From: Neoscytalidium dimidiatum
Taxonomy: Eukaryota > Ascomycota > Dothideomycetes > Botryosphaeriales > Botryosphaeriaceae
Direction of reading: 5' to 3'
Assembly (NCBI GenBank): GCA_037367355.1
Contig: CM074696.1
Coordinates: 4,278,001 to 4,342,000, forward strand
DNA length: 64,000 nt
Shown here: piece by piece, positions 55,192 through 64,000 of the stretch
Layout of the letters: each line of letters begins with the position of its first letter
Position numbering within the stretch: the first letter of the stretch is position 1
The notes under the pieces: generated by a model
The model's input: the letters and a program-made list of their open reading frames with translations, nothing else
Database searches by the model: none
What the model was told of the DNA's origin: nothing
Translations under genes and position numbers: made by a program

Positions 55192-56047
55192 TTAGACTAT
55201 CACTAAACGAAAGTAACGTGTGTCTCCTGGGAATGTGACATGAACTATTCTCGGGCCATCTCCGTTGGTTTCCTCCACCGTACACGTGCAAGAAACAAGA
55301 TCGCCCGGACTTCCTCGTGCTTGAGTTCTCAATGCAACCAACCGTTCTGTCTCGCGACTTCTCTTGCCGTAATATCCCGTATCGGTTGGAATAGTTCCAT
55401 CTGTTCGTCTTCGAGCAGCCATGCAACTTGCCGCTTCTGTAAAATCTGCCGACGACATGAAAGGGCCTCTAGGACATCTGCACCGATTCCTTGCTGCCCA
55501 AGTGCTCTCAACGCTGCGATGACCTGGCTCGATATATCCTCCGTGTTAGAAACATCCCAAACTACGTCGTGTCTCCCTGCCAAAGAGTTGAGAAGATACT
55601 CCGCTATCCCTTTCTCACGAACGGCTTCCTCTTCATCAAGCTGGAACCATTTAGCGGGCTTTAGCATAATGGTAGCTGGAACTCATTCTACACCTTTTTT
55701 AAGTCCCTCCGCAGTTCTTGCCCTTCGACGAGTTCCCGGTAAAGTCGATATTGGTCTTTACGATCCCTTACAGAAAGATAGTGCCGTACATCACTAATCC
55801 TCTCTAAGTAGAGTCTTAAGTCGGCCGTGTATCTTTTGCCGTCTTCTATGAATACGTCGTATCTAGTTTTGAGCTCACAGTTGAATTCGGCTTTGCGGTT
55901 GACCCAGTTTATTAGCTTGTATTGGAGGTAACGTTCGTCCAGCGGATCCAGGTATGCAGGATCTTTGCCTCTCGCGAGCCAACGCTGGACATACTCCAGG
56001 AGGTGTGCTGTCTCGGAGTGCATGACGAAAGAGGACTGCACTACCAT
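55192..56047 (-). CDS. hypothetical protein, two or three exons
   Basis: First exon 56047-55694 (118 codons: RWLARGKDPAYLDPLDERYL, INWVNRKAEFNCELKTRYDV, GKRYTADLRLYLERISDVR) has strong coding character. A 53-bp intron (55693-55641, branch-like TGCTAAAG) leads in phase to a second exon (LDEEEAVREKGIAEYLLNSL, SSQVIAALRALGQQGIGADV). Either this runs to a stop at 55329 (221 residues), or a 65-bp intron (55427-55363, weak GTTGCA donor) leads to a last exon with GDLVSCTCTVEETNGDG and a stop at 55192 (245 residues). The second model ends in more protein-like sequence. I recognise no family. Mostly helical and charged; no signal peptide or membrane segment. Confidence 0.5.
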
Positions 56048-56419
56048 CAGTGTATCTCTGAACGCAACGTGTTCAAGTCGTCCATACCTTTTGATTTTAG
56101 TCTAACGAACGGCTTCAACTGATTGGAAGGAAAGTAATGAATAGTGGCGCTAGTGCGTAGAGCTCTCTGATCCGGATGCTGATAACGACGTGCTGTTGGT
56201 GAGTAAAGATGCGCAAACTTCGCGAATAATAGTGTCTGAAAGAAGAGAGAGAGAGAGAGAGCGGAAGGCGCACGCTCATCCCGCGGCTGCCATACGAAGA
56301 TGAACAACCACCTGCAGAGCAAGTCATCGTTACTCAATCGTTCTTCCCTTCTCTAACAAATATTCCCTCATCGCAGCTTTGCCTGCAGCTGACCCCTATC
56401 GCCACTTCACCCCTTCCCC

Positions 56420-56880
56420 TCATCCTCGCCCTCCTGCTTTACCAACCTCCCGGCCCAACCCCATCCCCGCATCCAGCTCTGCCAGCATCACTTTCCACAC
56501 CCCATCCGCACCCCGGGATTCCCATCCTCCAACATCCACCTCAAGCCCGTCCTCACAGCTCCCCACCTCCCTCAACGCCCCAACCACATCTCCTGTAACC
56601 CTTCCCCCTTCTGCCTCCCAGCTGACACCATGCACGCCCCTCAACCTCTCGCACCACCTCTTCGCCTCCTTGCCCATCTCTTCGCCCTCCATGGCCAGCC
56701 TCTCCCTCAACAGCTTCTGTTCTCCGAAAAAGGCACCGCATTCGCTTAACGCCTCCCGCATTTCCGTGGTGGAGTGCGGTCCACCAGTGGTGTCGGAGAA
56801 GCGGTGCAAGCGGGCGATGAGCGCGCGGGCGGGAGGCAGGAAGGCGGTTGATGCTGCGATGAAAGAGGCGGTGGATTGAC
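56420..56880 (-). CDS. possible exon of an unknown fungal protein
   Basis: A minus-strand frame reads STASFIAASTAFLPPARALIARLHRFSD..., then MREALSECGAFFGEQKLLRE and KEAKRWCERLRGVHGVSWEA, ending GREVGKAGGRG at 56420. The helical Ala/Glu/Arg pattern is more protein-like than the Pro/Ser-rich opposite strand. The frame stays open far upstream without a clear ATG, and I could not fix a first exon. Confidence 0.3.
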
Positions 56881-57318
56881 CCGGCGGATGAGCCAGGCGT
56901 GGAGATTGGCCGGGAGGGCGAGGCGGGTTTAGGGGTGCGTGGTGGTGAGGGAGGAGGGATGGGAGGGCGGGGGAGAGGTTTGCGTTTGGGTGACGGAGGC
57001 GGCATGGTGGTTTCTTGAGGTTCTTGCGGGCGGGTGGGTGAGATGGTGAGGTGCGAAGGTTGAAAGAAGGGGGGGACGTTTGTGTATGTAGTGTAGTGTA
57101 GGCGTTGCTCTCATCGCATTATTCACTGCATAGCAAACACAGGTACGAGGACAATATAAAGGAATGGCACACCTGACCATCGAGGCGCTCTATTGCATGA
57201 CAAATCTCCATCTCAAGGTCGTTGGGAGCAGAATAGGAAAGGAATAGCCAAAAATTTCCCCAACCATAGAGCAGCCCTCTGGAGACACGAACCGCATAGC
57301 CCACTTCCCCATCGCCAC
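56881..57318. other. intergenic, no assigned gene
   Basis: May contain the unseen start of the exon at 56420-56880. Otherwise G/T-rich 3' region of the ferric reductase. Confidence 0.4.
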
Positions 57319-59235
57319 TCACAGCCCGAACGCCTCCGCGTGCCAGAACACCTCCCTCCCCTTCCCCACCCACCCACCCACCCTGCTCCTAACTTCGGCC
57401 ACCATTCCGCTCGGCCCACACACGAGCACGGCCACCGCCCCCGTCGACGCCGCAAACGTCTCGTCCACTACAGCCGCCAGATCCGGCCGACCACGCCGCA
57501 CGTTCCTCCCCTCCGCCTTCCCTCCCTCACCATCTCCGTACCCGCCACCAGCATCCATATCCGCAAGTTCGATATCCTCCCGCTGCCCACCGTCATCGCC
57601 CTCGTCCGCCAAAAGCCCCGCGTCCGCATCATCGGCTCCGCCTCCCCCCCGCGTCACGAAAACATCGACGACCGCGTTGCCCGCGGGCGAGAGGGGCGGG
57701 CTCTCGTGGCTGCCGCGCGCGGGCGACGGCGCGGCGGCGGGGAAGGCCCAGCGCGTCTCGGCGAGGCGGCGCACGGCCCAGACGAGGTGGACGGCGGTGC
57801 GCAGGGCGGGCGGCGGCGCGGCCGGGCCGCCGGCGCCCTCGGTGATGGCGCGGAAGAGCGGGAGCGCGAAGGTGGCGCCGACGCCGCCGGCGACGAGGAG
57901 GACGCGGTCGAAGTCGTTGAAGTCCGGGAGGGCGGTGGCGCCGTAGGGCCCTTCGAGGGTGAGGGGGATGGAGGGCTCGGTGCTGGTGCTGGTGCCGGTG
58001 CCGGTGCGCAGGGATTGGGCGGCGGTGGCGAGGTGCTTGGTGTTGCCGGCGAGGGTGCGGGCGATGAGGAGGAGGTGCTTGTCCTTTGCGGGGAGCGAGG
58101 CGATGGTGAAGGGGTTGGTGCGATAGCGGAGCGCGAAGGATTGGGCGAAGCTGGGGGAGGGCCGGTTGAGGAGCGGGCGGCTGAGGTGGACGTGTTGGCC
58201 GGGCTTGAAGGCTTTGGCGTCCTTGTCGGAGGGGAGGGGGATGGTTATTTGGACGAGGTTGGTGCCAGGGATGCGGGAGATGGAGCCGGGAAACTGGTGG
58301 GTTTTGGCTTGGCGGAATATTTGGAGGAGGACGAATATGCCCAGCATCTCGAAGATGTAGGTGCGGATGTGGGAGACGTGAAAGATTAGCACGTCGATGA
58401 GGATGATTGCGAGGAGGATGTGGGTTGTGTAGAAGACGCGGTAGTTCCAGTTCCGGAGGTAGCTGAGTGCTGTCGTGCTCATGGTACAGAACATGATAAA
58501 GCCGATCAGGCCAGTAATGACGTCGAGTTCGCGGATCCTTTTGGAGAGAAGACCGGACTGTATGAAGAAGTTGATATAGAACATAGCATGTAGGCCAAAG
58601 AAGGCTGTGAGAATCTTCCCGAGAAGCTCGTGGATCGCAATCACCCGTTTGTAAGACAGCCGGGTCAACGCCTGAATGGGTGAATATGCTGATCTCATGG
58701 CAAGGATGTACTGAAGCGGAAGCTGGGATGCGGCAACCATGCCAAAGCGCTTTGTTAAGTGCAAATAGTCTGTGGCCTCAAGTCAGGACCGTGCATGCGA
58801 ATCCGAGGGGCTCGAGACAGGCCACTTCAAATCACCTCTGGGACACGGGAGAAGTCGGTACTTACCATTACCGGTTCTGTGGACTGAGAGAAAAAGCAGC
58901 CATACGGCCCATACAAAGCCTAGAATGCATTCTCCCTTCGTGAACCATCCTTCCCGTAGCGGCTCACCGGCCCACCAACGAAAGCGAGTGAGCTTTTCTT
59001 CAAAGCGCCAGTACCAAGCTCTTGACCCAAAGTCCATGACTTTTGTGGGATGTGGAGAGCGCGGTCGCTCGACCCTGGCGGTTCGGAGCACCATCCATCT
59101 CACCAAAAAGCCCAGCTGAAGAAGGAGGATCACACCGAGGATTGACCACTGGCCGATTGTACCGTAGAGATCCAGTAAATACCGCCTAGTGGCCTTCTGC
59201 TCGTCGGTGAGCGAGGCGAACTCATACCCCAGCAT
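57319..59235 (-). CDS. ferric reductase-like transmembrane flavocytochrome
   Basis: Two exons (59235-58866, 58769-57319; 96-bp intron) give 606 residues. The membrane core shows GECILGFVWAVWLLFLSVH, YKRVIAIHELLGKILTAFFGLH and RVFYTTHILLAIILIDVLIFH; the paired His in two helices would bind two haems as in FRE/NOX proteins. The FAD domain has KPGQHVHLSRP and RTNPFTIASLP, and the NADPH domain LLVAGGVGATFALPLFRAI and VLVCGPSGMV, ending FWHAEAFGL. It carries electrons from cytosolic NADPH across the membrane to Fe3+/Cu2+ or another acceptor; substrate not determinable. A Gly/Asp-rich insert (about 500-555) separates the NADPH motifs. No signal peptide. Head-to-head with the nucleoside hydrolase. 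Confidence 0.88.
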
Positions 59236-59845
59236 CTTGGAGCGCGGACTCCACGGACTTCAAGAAGGTGGACTGAGTAGAGGAGAACCGAGATATCTCT
59301 GAGCTCTGATTCCGGCTACCTGTTCATTTTGGTAGGTAAAGATACAGAAGGAGGCGGAGGTCAGCTCGGGGGCCGGAAAGTAAGCGCAGTTTGACTTGGG
59401 GCTGCCATTGGCCCACGGCACCCCGGGCAACAACGCGGAATGTAAGCCGTAACTTTCCTGGCTCTATGCGACGGATTCACGACATTTAAGAGCACGTTTC
59501 ACGTGTTTCAAGCGAGACGTCCTCAAAGCGCAGTACAAGACATTCGGATGATTCAAGCCTCTGCTCTGTAGGCATCTGGCCGCATTTCCTGATCGCGAGC
59601 TTTCAATGGAGGGCCGAGAAAGGCCACATTACTAATACCGGTAAACAGGCCTGAGATGCCGGTATTATTTCCTGACTCGGACAGCTCCAAAATAGGGCCG
59701 AGGGGCTTGCCCCCCACACCCCGCCGCGCTATGAACAAGCCCACTCTTGCTTCCATGACTCTCATACTCAAAAATCAAGCTCTCCTGGAAGCTACCAAAC
59801 GGTCATCAGACCATTGGACTGCCCTTCACTAAGAGCGCCATCACA
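59236..59845. promoter_or_regulatory. divergent promoter, ferric reductase / nucleoside hydrolase
   Basis: 610 bp between divergent starts. No iron-responsive GATA cluster that I can assign confidently by eye. Confidence 0.45.
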
Positions 59846-61430
59846 ATGACCGCCGAGTCTTCCTCCGTCACCCCGCTCTGGCTCGACGTCGACCCCGGTA
59901 CTCCACATGCTTCCATCTCCCACACTTCGGACTGACTCAGCATTTAGGTCACGATGTATGCTCGCGATTCCCTTTCCCTCCAATCCGCATCTGACCGCAG
60001 CCCCAGGACGCTTTCGCGATCCTCCTCGCCGCGCACAACCCGCGCGTCCACCTTCTCGGCGTGAGCACCGTCCACGGCAATGCCTCCCTCGAGCACACGA
60101 CCCAAAACGGGCTGAGCGTCCTCGAGGCCATTGGCCGGCGCGACATTCCACTCTACCCAGGCGCCAGCAAGCCTCTTGTGCGCGACGCCGTGCACGCTGC
60201 CAGCATCCACGGTACATAAAAAAAGAAAACGACTTCTCTCCGGATCGGTCAATTGTTTGGATCCGCCGCAGAACACACCTCGCTGACGAGAAATTATTCG
60301 TCGAAACAGGCGAGTCCGGATTGGACGGGACGACTATCATGCCCAAACCCGTGCGCGATGCGGTGCGGGATGTTGACTGCACGGAGGCCATGTACAAGGC
60401 TCTGATCGCCACGCTGCCGCAGACTGCCTGGCTGGTCGCGACGGGGACGCTGACGAATGCCGCGCGGCTGATCGAGGAGCATCCCGATCTCGCCGGGCAT
60501 TTGAGAGGTTTCAGCATCATGGGTGGCGCCATCGGTGGAGGCTTCACGGACGCGCCGTTGGGGAAGGTTGCGGGCGAAGGTGAGAGGTTTGGCAACTGGA
60601 CGCCATATGCGGAGTTCAACGTGAGCGGATCCTATGCTCCCTAGTAGTAAACAGGCAATTGACTGACCGTGAACAGATATATGTGAGTCTGTCCACGACC
60701 TCTTAACAAGCAATTACTCCGGAAAATTCACCAGCTCGTCCCTTCCCCTGCCCCCAGTCCCCATCCCTACGCAGCGCTGACCCTCCGCAGTGCGACCCCG
60801 AAGCCGCCCAATTCCTCCTCAGCCACCCGATCATCGCGCCCAAAACCACCATCATGCCCCTCGACGTGACCCACCAAGTCCTCGGCACGCCCGCCGTGCA
60901 AACCAAACTCCTCGGCCTCCCTTCCTCCTCTTCTTCCGACAACGACGACAACAAGCCCCTCCCGACCCCCGTGCGCGCCCTCTTCCACGAAATCCTGACC
61001 TTCTTCGCCAAGACCTACGCCGAAGAGTGAGCACAACACAGCGAAACCCCCCCGCCTCCGAAACGACGCTCTGCTGACCCCGATCCCCAGATTCGCCCTC
61101 ACCGCCGGCCCGCCCCTGCACGACCCGCTCGCCGTCGCCGCGACCTTCGCGCCGGACCTCTTCGCCGACAACGGCGGCGAGCGCTTCGCCGTGCGCGTCG
61201 TCACCGACGGCCAGCACCGCGCCGACCCGGCGCTGAACCGGGCCGACGCCGAGGCCGTGGGCCAGCTGGGCCGCACGCTGGTGGCCAAGGTCGACGGGGA
61301 AGGGGTGCGCATTCCGCGGTCGCTGGACGTGGGGAGGTTCTGGGGGCTGATCGACGAGGCGTTGGCGCGGGCGGAGCGGGTGTCGCCGCTGCCGGGGTTG
61401 AAGGGGGATTGGTGGGGGACGAGGGTGTGA
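59846..61430 (+). CDS. inosine-uridine preferring nucleoside hydrolase, seven exons
   Basis: Hydrolyses the N-glycosidic bond of ribonucleosides for pyrimidine/purine salvage. Exons 59846-59897, 59948-59955, 60007-60211, 60310-60620, 60677-60682, 60791-61026 and 61091-61430 join in phase to 385 residues. The Ca2+/ribose-binding signature DVDPGHDDAFAILLA is spread over the first three exons, the second being only 8 nt. Exon 5 is a 6-nt microexon (Ile-Tyr) completing FNIYCDPEAAQFLL. Also seen are GVSTVHGNASLEHTTQN, SIMGGAIGGG and TAGPPLHDPLAVAATF with the conserved His-Asp. Complete and full-length; cytosolic (no signal peptide). URH1-type, though base preference is not deducible. Confidence 0.9.
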
Positions 61431-61846
61431 GGGGCTGCCCATTTCGGGGAGGTTGAGGTTCAACAACAAAAAAAAAAAAAAGGATGGTTGGATGGATGGG
61501 GGGCGGCTTAGGTCATGGAGAAAGATAAAATGACACGAGTGAAATAGATGCTTCGTCTTTATTTTTTTCAATCTAATTTTGTTTGTTTTTTTTATTCTCT
61601 TATTAAATGCTGGAATATTTCAAACTATCTTTTCAGACGTCATGGGATGGGAGCAATCTCTAGAACTCGAGGATGAAGCATTTTGCGCTTTGTAGCGATG
61701 TAGGGAGAATAGGAAAACATGGACAAAACCACACCGAGGAAAACGAGATATCGAACTTCGGAAAGAAGGGGCCCGGGCGGAGGGGGGCAAGGAGAACCGT
61801 ATTCCCATAATCATCGATCAACCAGAAAAGAAAAAAAAAATCAAAA
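61431..61846. other. convergent 3' spacer
   Basis: A- and T-tracts near 61467 and 61560-61600. No gene. Confidence 0.5.
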
Positions 61847-62889
61847 TCATAGGCTCTTCTCGACCGCCATGGCATCCGCGATGGCGTCCTTGACGGCCGT
61901 GGCCTGCTCGGGGCTCAGGCGCTTGAGGGGTCGCCGGGGGAAGCCGCCGTAGCCGTAGTACGACTCGATGGCGGACTTGGTGCCGGGGATGGCGGTCTTG
62001 GTCAGCTCCCAGTCGCCCTTGCTGAGCACCTTCTGCAGCTCGATCGCCTTCTCGTACTGGCCCTCGGCCCACAGGTCCCAGATCCTGACGCACAGCTTGG
62101 GCAGGACGTTGGCGCCGCCGGCGATGATGCCGGACCCGCCGCTGGCGGCGGTCTGGGCGGTGAAGTCGGCGAAGCCGCCGAAGGCGAAGTAGGCAGAAGA
62201 AGAGAGGAGGAGGAGGAGGAGGAGGAGGAGGAGGAGGAGGAGGAGGAGGAGGAGGAGGAAGAGGTCGACTTGGCGGTGGCGGCGTTGGTGGCCAGGGCCA
62301 CGCGGGTCAGCTTGCCGGTGTTGCCGCAGGTGAACTTGGTGCCGACGATGTTGGGGTGGGCGGCCAGCTTGATCAGGAAGTCCGAGTCCATGTCGATGCC
62401 GGCGACGGCGCCGGGGAAGTTGTAGATGAGGACGGGGGCGGGCGACGCGTCCGCGACGGCCGTGTAGTACGCGTAGATGGCGTCGTTGTCCATCGCGTAC
62501 CGGTAGTAGCTGGGCGGCACGAGCAGCACGTACTCGCCGCCCGCGGCGTGGGCCTCCTTGCACAGCTCGATCGTGCCCCGGATGCTCTGCTCGGACGCGC
62601 CGACGATGACCGGCACGTTGCCGAAGCCGGCGGCGTCGAGCGCCTCGCGGACGGCGCGCGTCACGGCCGTCCGCTCGGCTCGCGTGAGGTGCACGGCTTC
62701 GCCGTTGGAGCCCATGGTGACGAGGCCCACCAGGCCGGCCTTGGCGAGCATGACGGAGTGCTTCTGCAGGGTCGGGAGGTCGAGCTCTTCGGTGTCCGGG
62801 TGGAAGAAGGTCATGAGCGGTGCGTAGATGCCGGGGCGCAGGGGCGTCCGCGGCTTGTCGGCGCCGTTGGCGTGGCCGTTTGTTGCCAT
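61847..62889 (-). CDS. DHDPS-family (2-keto-3-deoxy sugar acid-type) aldolase, frame broken at a GGA repeat
   Basis: Class I aldolase of the dihydrodipicolinate synthase superfamily. N-terminal frame: MTFFHPDTEELDLPTLQKHS, TMGSNGEAVHLTRAE (the GTTGE-like keto-acid loop), Tyr156 in LIYNFPGAVAG and Schiff-base Lys185 in IVGTKFTCGN. At about residue 208 it enters a Ser run coded by a (TCC)n tract. The expected continuation YFAFGGFADFTAQT, GGSGIIAGGANVLPK, YYGYGGFPRRPLKRLSPEQ is present, complete to the stop at 61847, but in another frame. Coding length 1,043 nt is not a multiple of three and no GT/AG intron fits. So the repeat changed length by a non-multiple of three, or is mis-sequenced. Fungal relatives act in lysine-like or sugar-acid (for example galacturonate) catabolism; substrate unproven. 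Confidence 0.85.
62203..62259. repeat. (GGA)n microsatellite in the aldolase gene
   Basis: About 18 GGA units on the plus strand (TCC on the coding strand), with irregular edges (AGAAGAGAGG and GGAAGAGG). It marks the point where the aldolase frame is lost. Confidence 0.95.
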
Positions 62890-63753
62890 TGTTGGAGATT
62901 GGAGAGGATCCAGAGGAAGCTCGGGAGAGGGGAGTATCACAATTCTAACGGGATGGCGGGGCACAGAGAGAAGCACTCGGTCTGAAAGGAAGGGATGGAG
63001 AGAGAGGAAGGGAGGGGGGATGGAGGGAGGGATTAACGGTTAGTGAGGCGCTGGTTAGCAGACGGCATAGTGACATGTCTTATAAGGGCGCGGGCCGCCA
63101 TAGCTATCCCGAAGAGCGGGCGGCGTGCCCACTTTTACTCGGTGTTCCGTCGAAGATGTTGCGGCCACGGCAAAAGAGGGATAATAGGGCGTCTAGACCT
63201 GCTGATTGCCGTAGGACGCTGTCGACGCTGCGGCAGGAGTGTTCCCTGGAGCGGTCGGCCAATGGGTTCTTGTGGCGGCGCTGCAGACGGCGGGCTTTTC
63301 CGACATCCGGAGATGGGATTGACTAATGAGTGTGCCGCTGGTGGTGTGCAAGTGCGATGGAGCTGGACGAGGTCAGGACAGGCGGCGGAGGATGAAGGGC
63401 CGGGGTCGAGGCGCGATGGCGGGGGGCGCGAGTTTTCGCACCAATCAGCAGCGGCAGGGCGCGTGGGATTTCTTGCTTGGCTCTGGGGAAAGAAGCGTGG
63501 GCCGAAGGCGCGTGCGCGACTTTCGCAGCACGAGCTCTGTTTAGCTCCCCTGCTGCTTCACGGCCGTGGGGCAGCCTGCTCGACGCCCCTCAATTGTCGG
63601 CCTCATTTTTCCGCGACTTCAGCCCTGGCGCGCCCCTTCAGTTGCCGACGCGATCATGTTTCCCGTCGCGCCTACTAGACTCCCGCGCCTCCTCGACCTC
63701 CCAGTCCCGGGCTGATTCCAATTCTCTCCCTCCTCCGCGCTCCGCCCGTCACA
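62890..63753. promoter_or_regulatory. divergent promoter, aldolase / oxidoreductase
   Basis: 0.86 kb between divergent starts. A GGGA-rich leader borders the aldolase and a C/T-rich leader the oxidoreductase. No ORF on either strand has family features. Confidence 0.5.
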
Positions 63754-64000
63754 ATGGCTCCCATCAATGTTTGCATGGTAAGCAGGACACGTGCCCCGCC
63801 GCAGTTTTCCTGAAGACGCGTCTCCGGAGATGCTGACGCGCGACAACAGATCGGCACCGGCGAGTACACCACCGGCTTCGTCGGCGGTGGAATGTCTGGC
63901 TCTGACAAGAAGGTCGGTGTGGTCGGGCTGACTTTGTTCGATCTCCGGCGGCGAGGAAAGGTCGGCAAGCTGTCCATGGCTGGCGTCTCGGGGAATAAGT
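63754..64000 (+). CDS. Gfo/Idh/MocA-type NAD(P)-binding oxidoreductase, 5' part only
   Basis: Exon 1 (63754-63777) encodes MAPINVCM. A 72-bp intron (63778-63849) leads in phase to [15 protein letters not shown], then [18 protein letters not shown] and SMAGVSGNK at the window edge. IGTGEYTTG is a Rossmann-type dinucleotide loop, and the sequence fits the Gfo/Idh/MocA-type sugar oxidoreductase family of Pezizomycotina. The rest lies beyond 64000, so catalytic Lys and substrate domain are not visible. Head-to-head with the aldolase, which suggests a shared sugar-acid pathway. Confidence 0.7.

Noticed and set aside
1..64000. tRNA genes, CRISPR arrays, transposons with coding transposase or reverse transcriptase
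   Set aside because: No tRNA A/B-box pair with a cloverleaf, no spaced repeats and no recognisable transposase or RT motifs were seen by eye; a profile search could still find degraded copies.

Overview
The window is nuclear DNA of a filamentous ascomycete (Pezizomycotina). Genes lie on both strands with no operons. They are interrupted by short introns (about 46-137 bp, a few longer) with GT...AG ends and CTAAC/CTGAC-like branch sites, and the families are typical fungal ones: Ppo oxylipin synthase, glutaminase A, DUF2985, DUF3632, rhodopsin-domain protein and ERG24. The class cannot be fixed from sequence alone. Coding regions are GC-rich with C/G-ending codons; intergenic DNA is lower in GC and carries many A/T homopolymers and microsatellites.

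Layout. 0-8.3 kb: a psi-producing oxygenase (Ppo, cut by the left edge) head-to-head with a small MAPEG membrane enzyme, then a secreted DUF5695 protein. 8.3-21.1 kb: a gene-poor, relic-rich stretch holding an internally deleted FAD-linked oxidase, a short DUF3632 protein, a Ser/Thr-rich single-pass membrane protein and otherwise no supported gene. 21-32.9 kb: an alpha/beta-barrel protein, a possible small protein, a PX-associated (PXB/DUF3818) protein, an orphan ORF and a FucP-type MFS sugar transporter. 34-39 kb: a rhodopsin-domain membrane protein with an unresolved middle, divergent from a complete secreted FAD-linked oxidoreductase. 39-56 kb: dense housekeeping genes: SEN15, a DUF2985 membrane protein, glutaminase A, a conserved fungal protein, a (6-4)-type photolyase/cryptochrome, an Mrl1-like sorting receptor, ERG24 and an unknown protein. 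57-64 kb: ferric reductase head-to-head with a nucleoside hydrolase, then a DHDPS-family aldolase head-to-head with the start of a Rossmann-fold oxidoreductase that runs off the right edge.

Most genes are unrelated single-copy functions. Two divergent pairs may be functional modules: Ppo/MAPEG (oxidised lipid chemistry) and aldolase/oxidoreductase (sugar-acid catabolism). The most notable signals are damage to genes: a 2-nt insertion in an otherwise intact glutaminase A, a frameshift inside a GGA microsatellite in the aldolase, and the deleted oxidase. No complete novel system, biosynthetic core gene (PKS/NRPS/terpene synthase), transposon, tRNA or CRISPR array was recognised.
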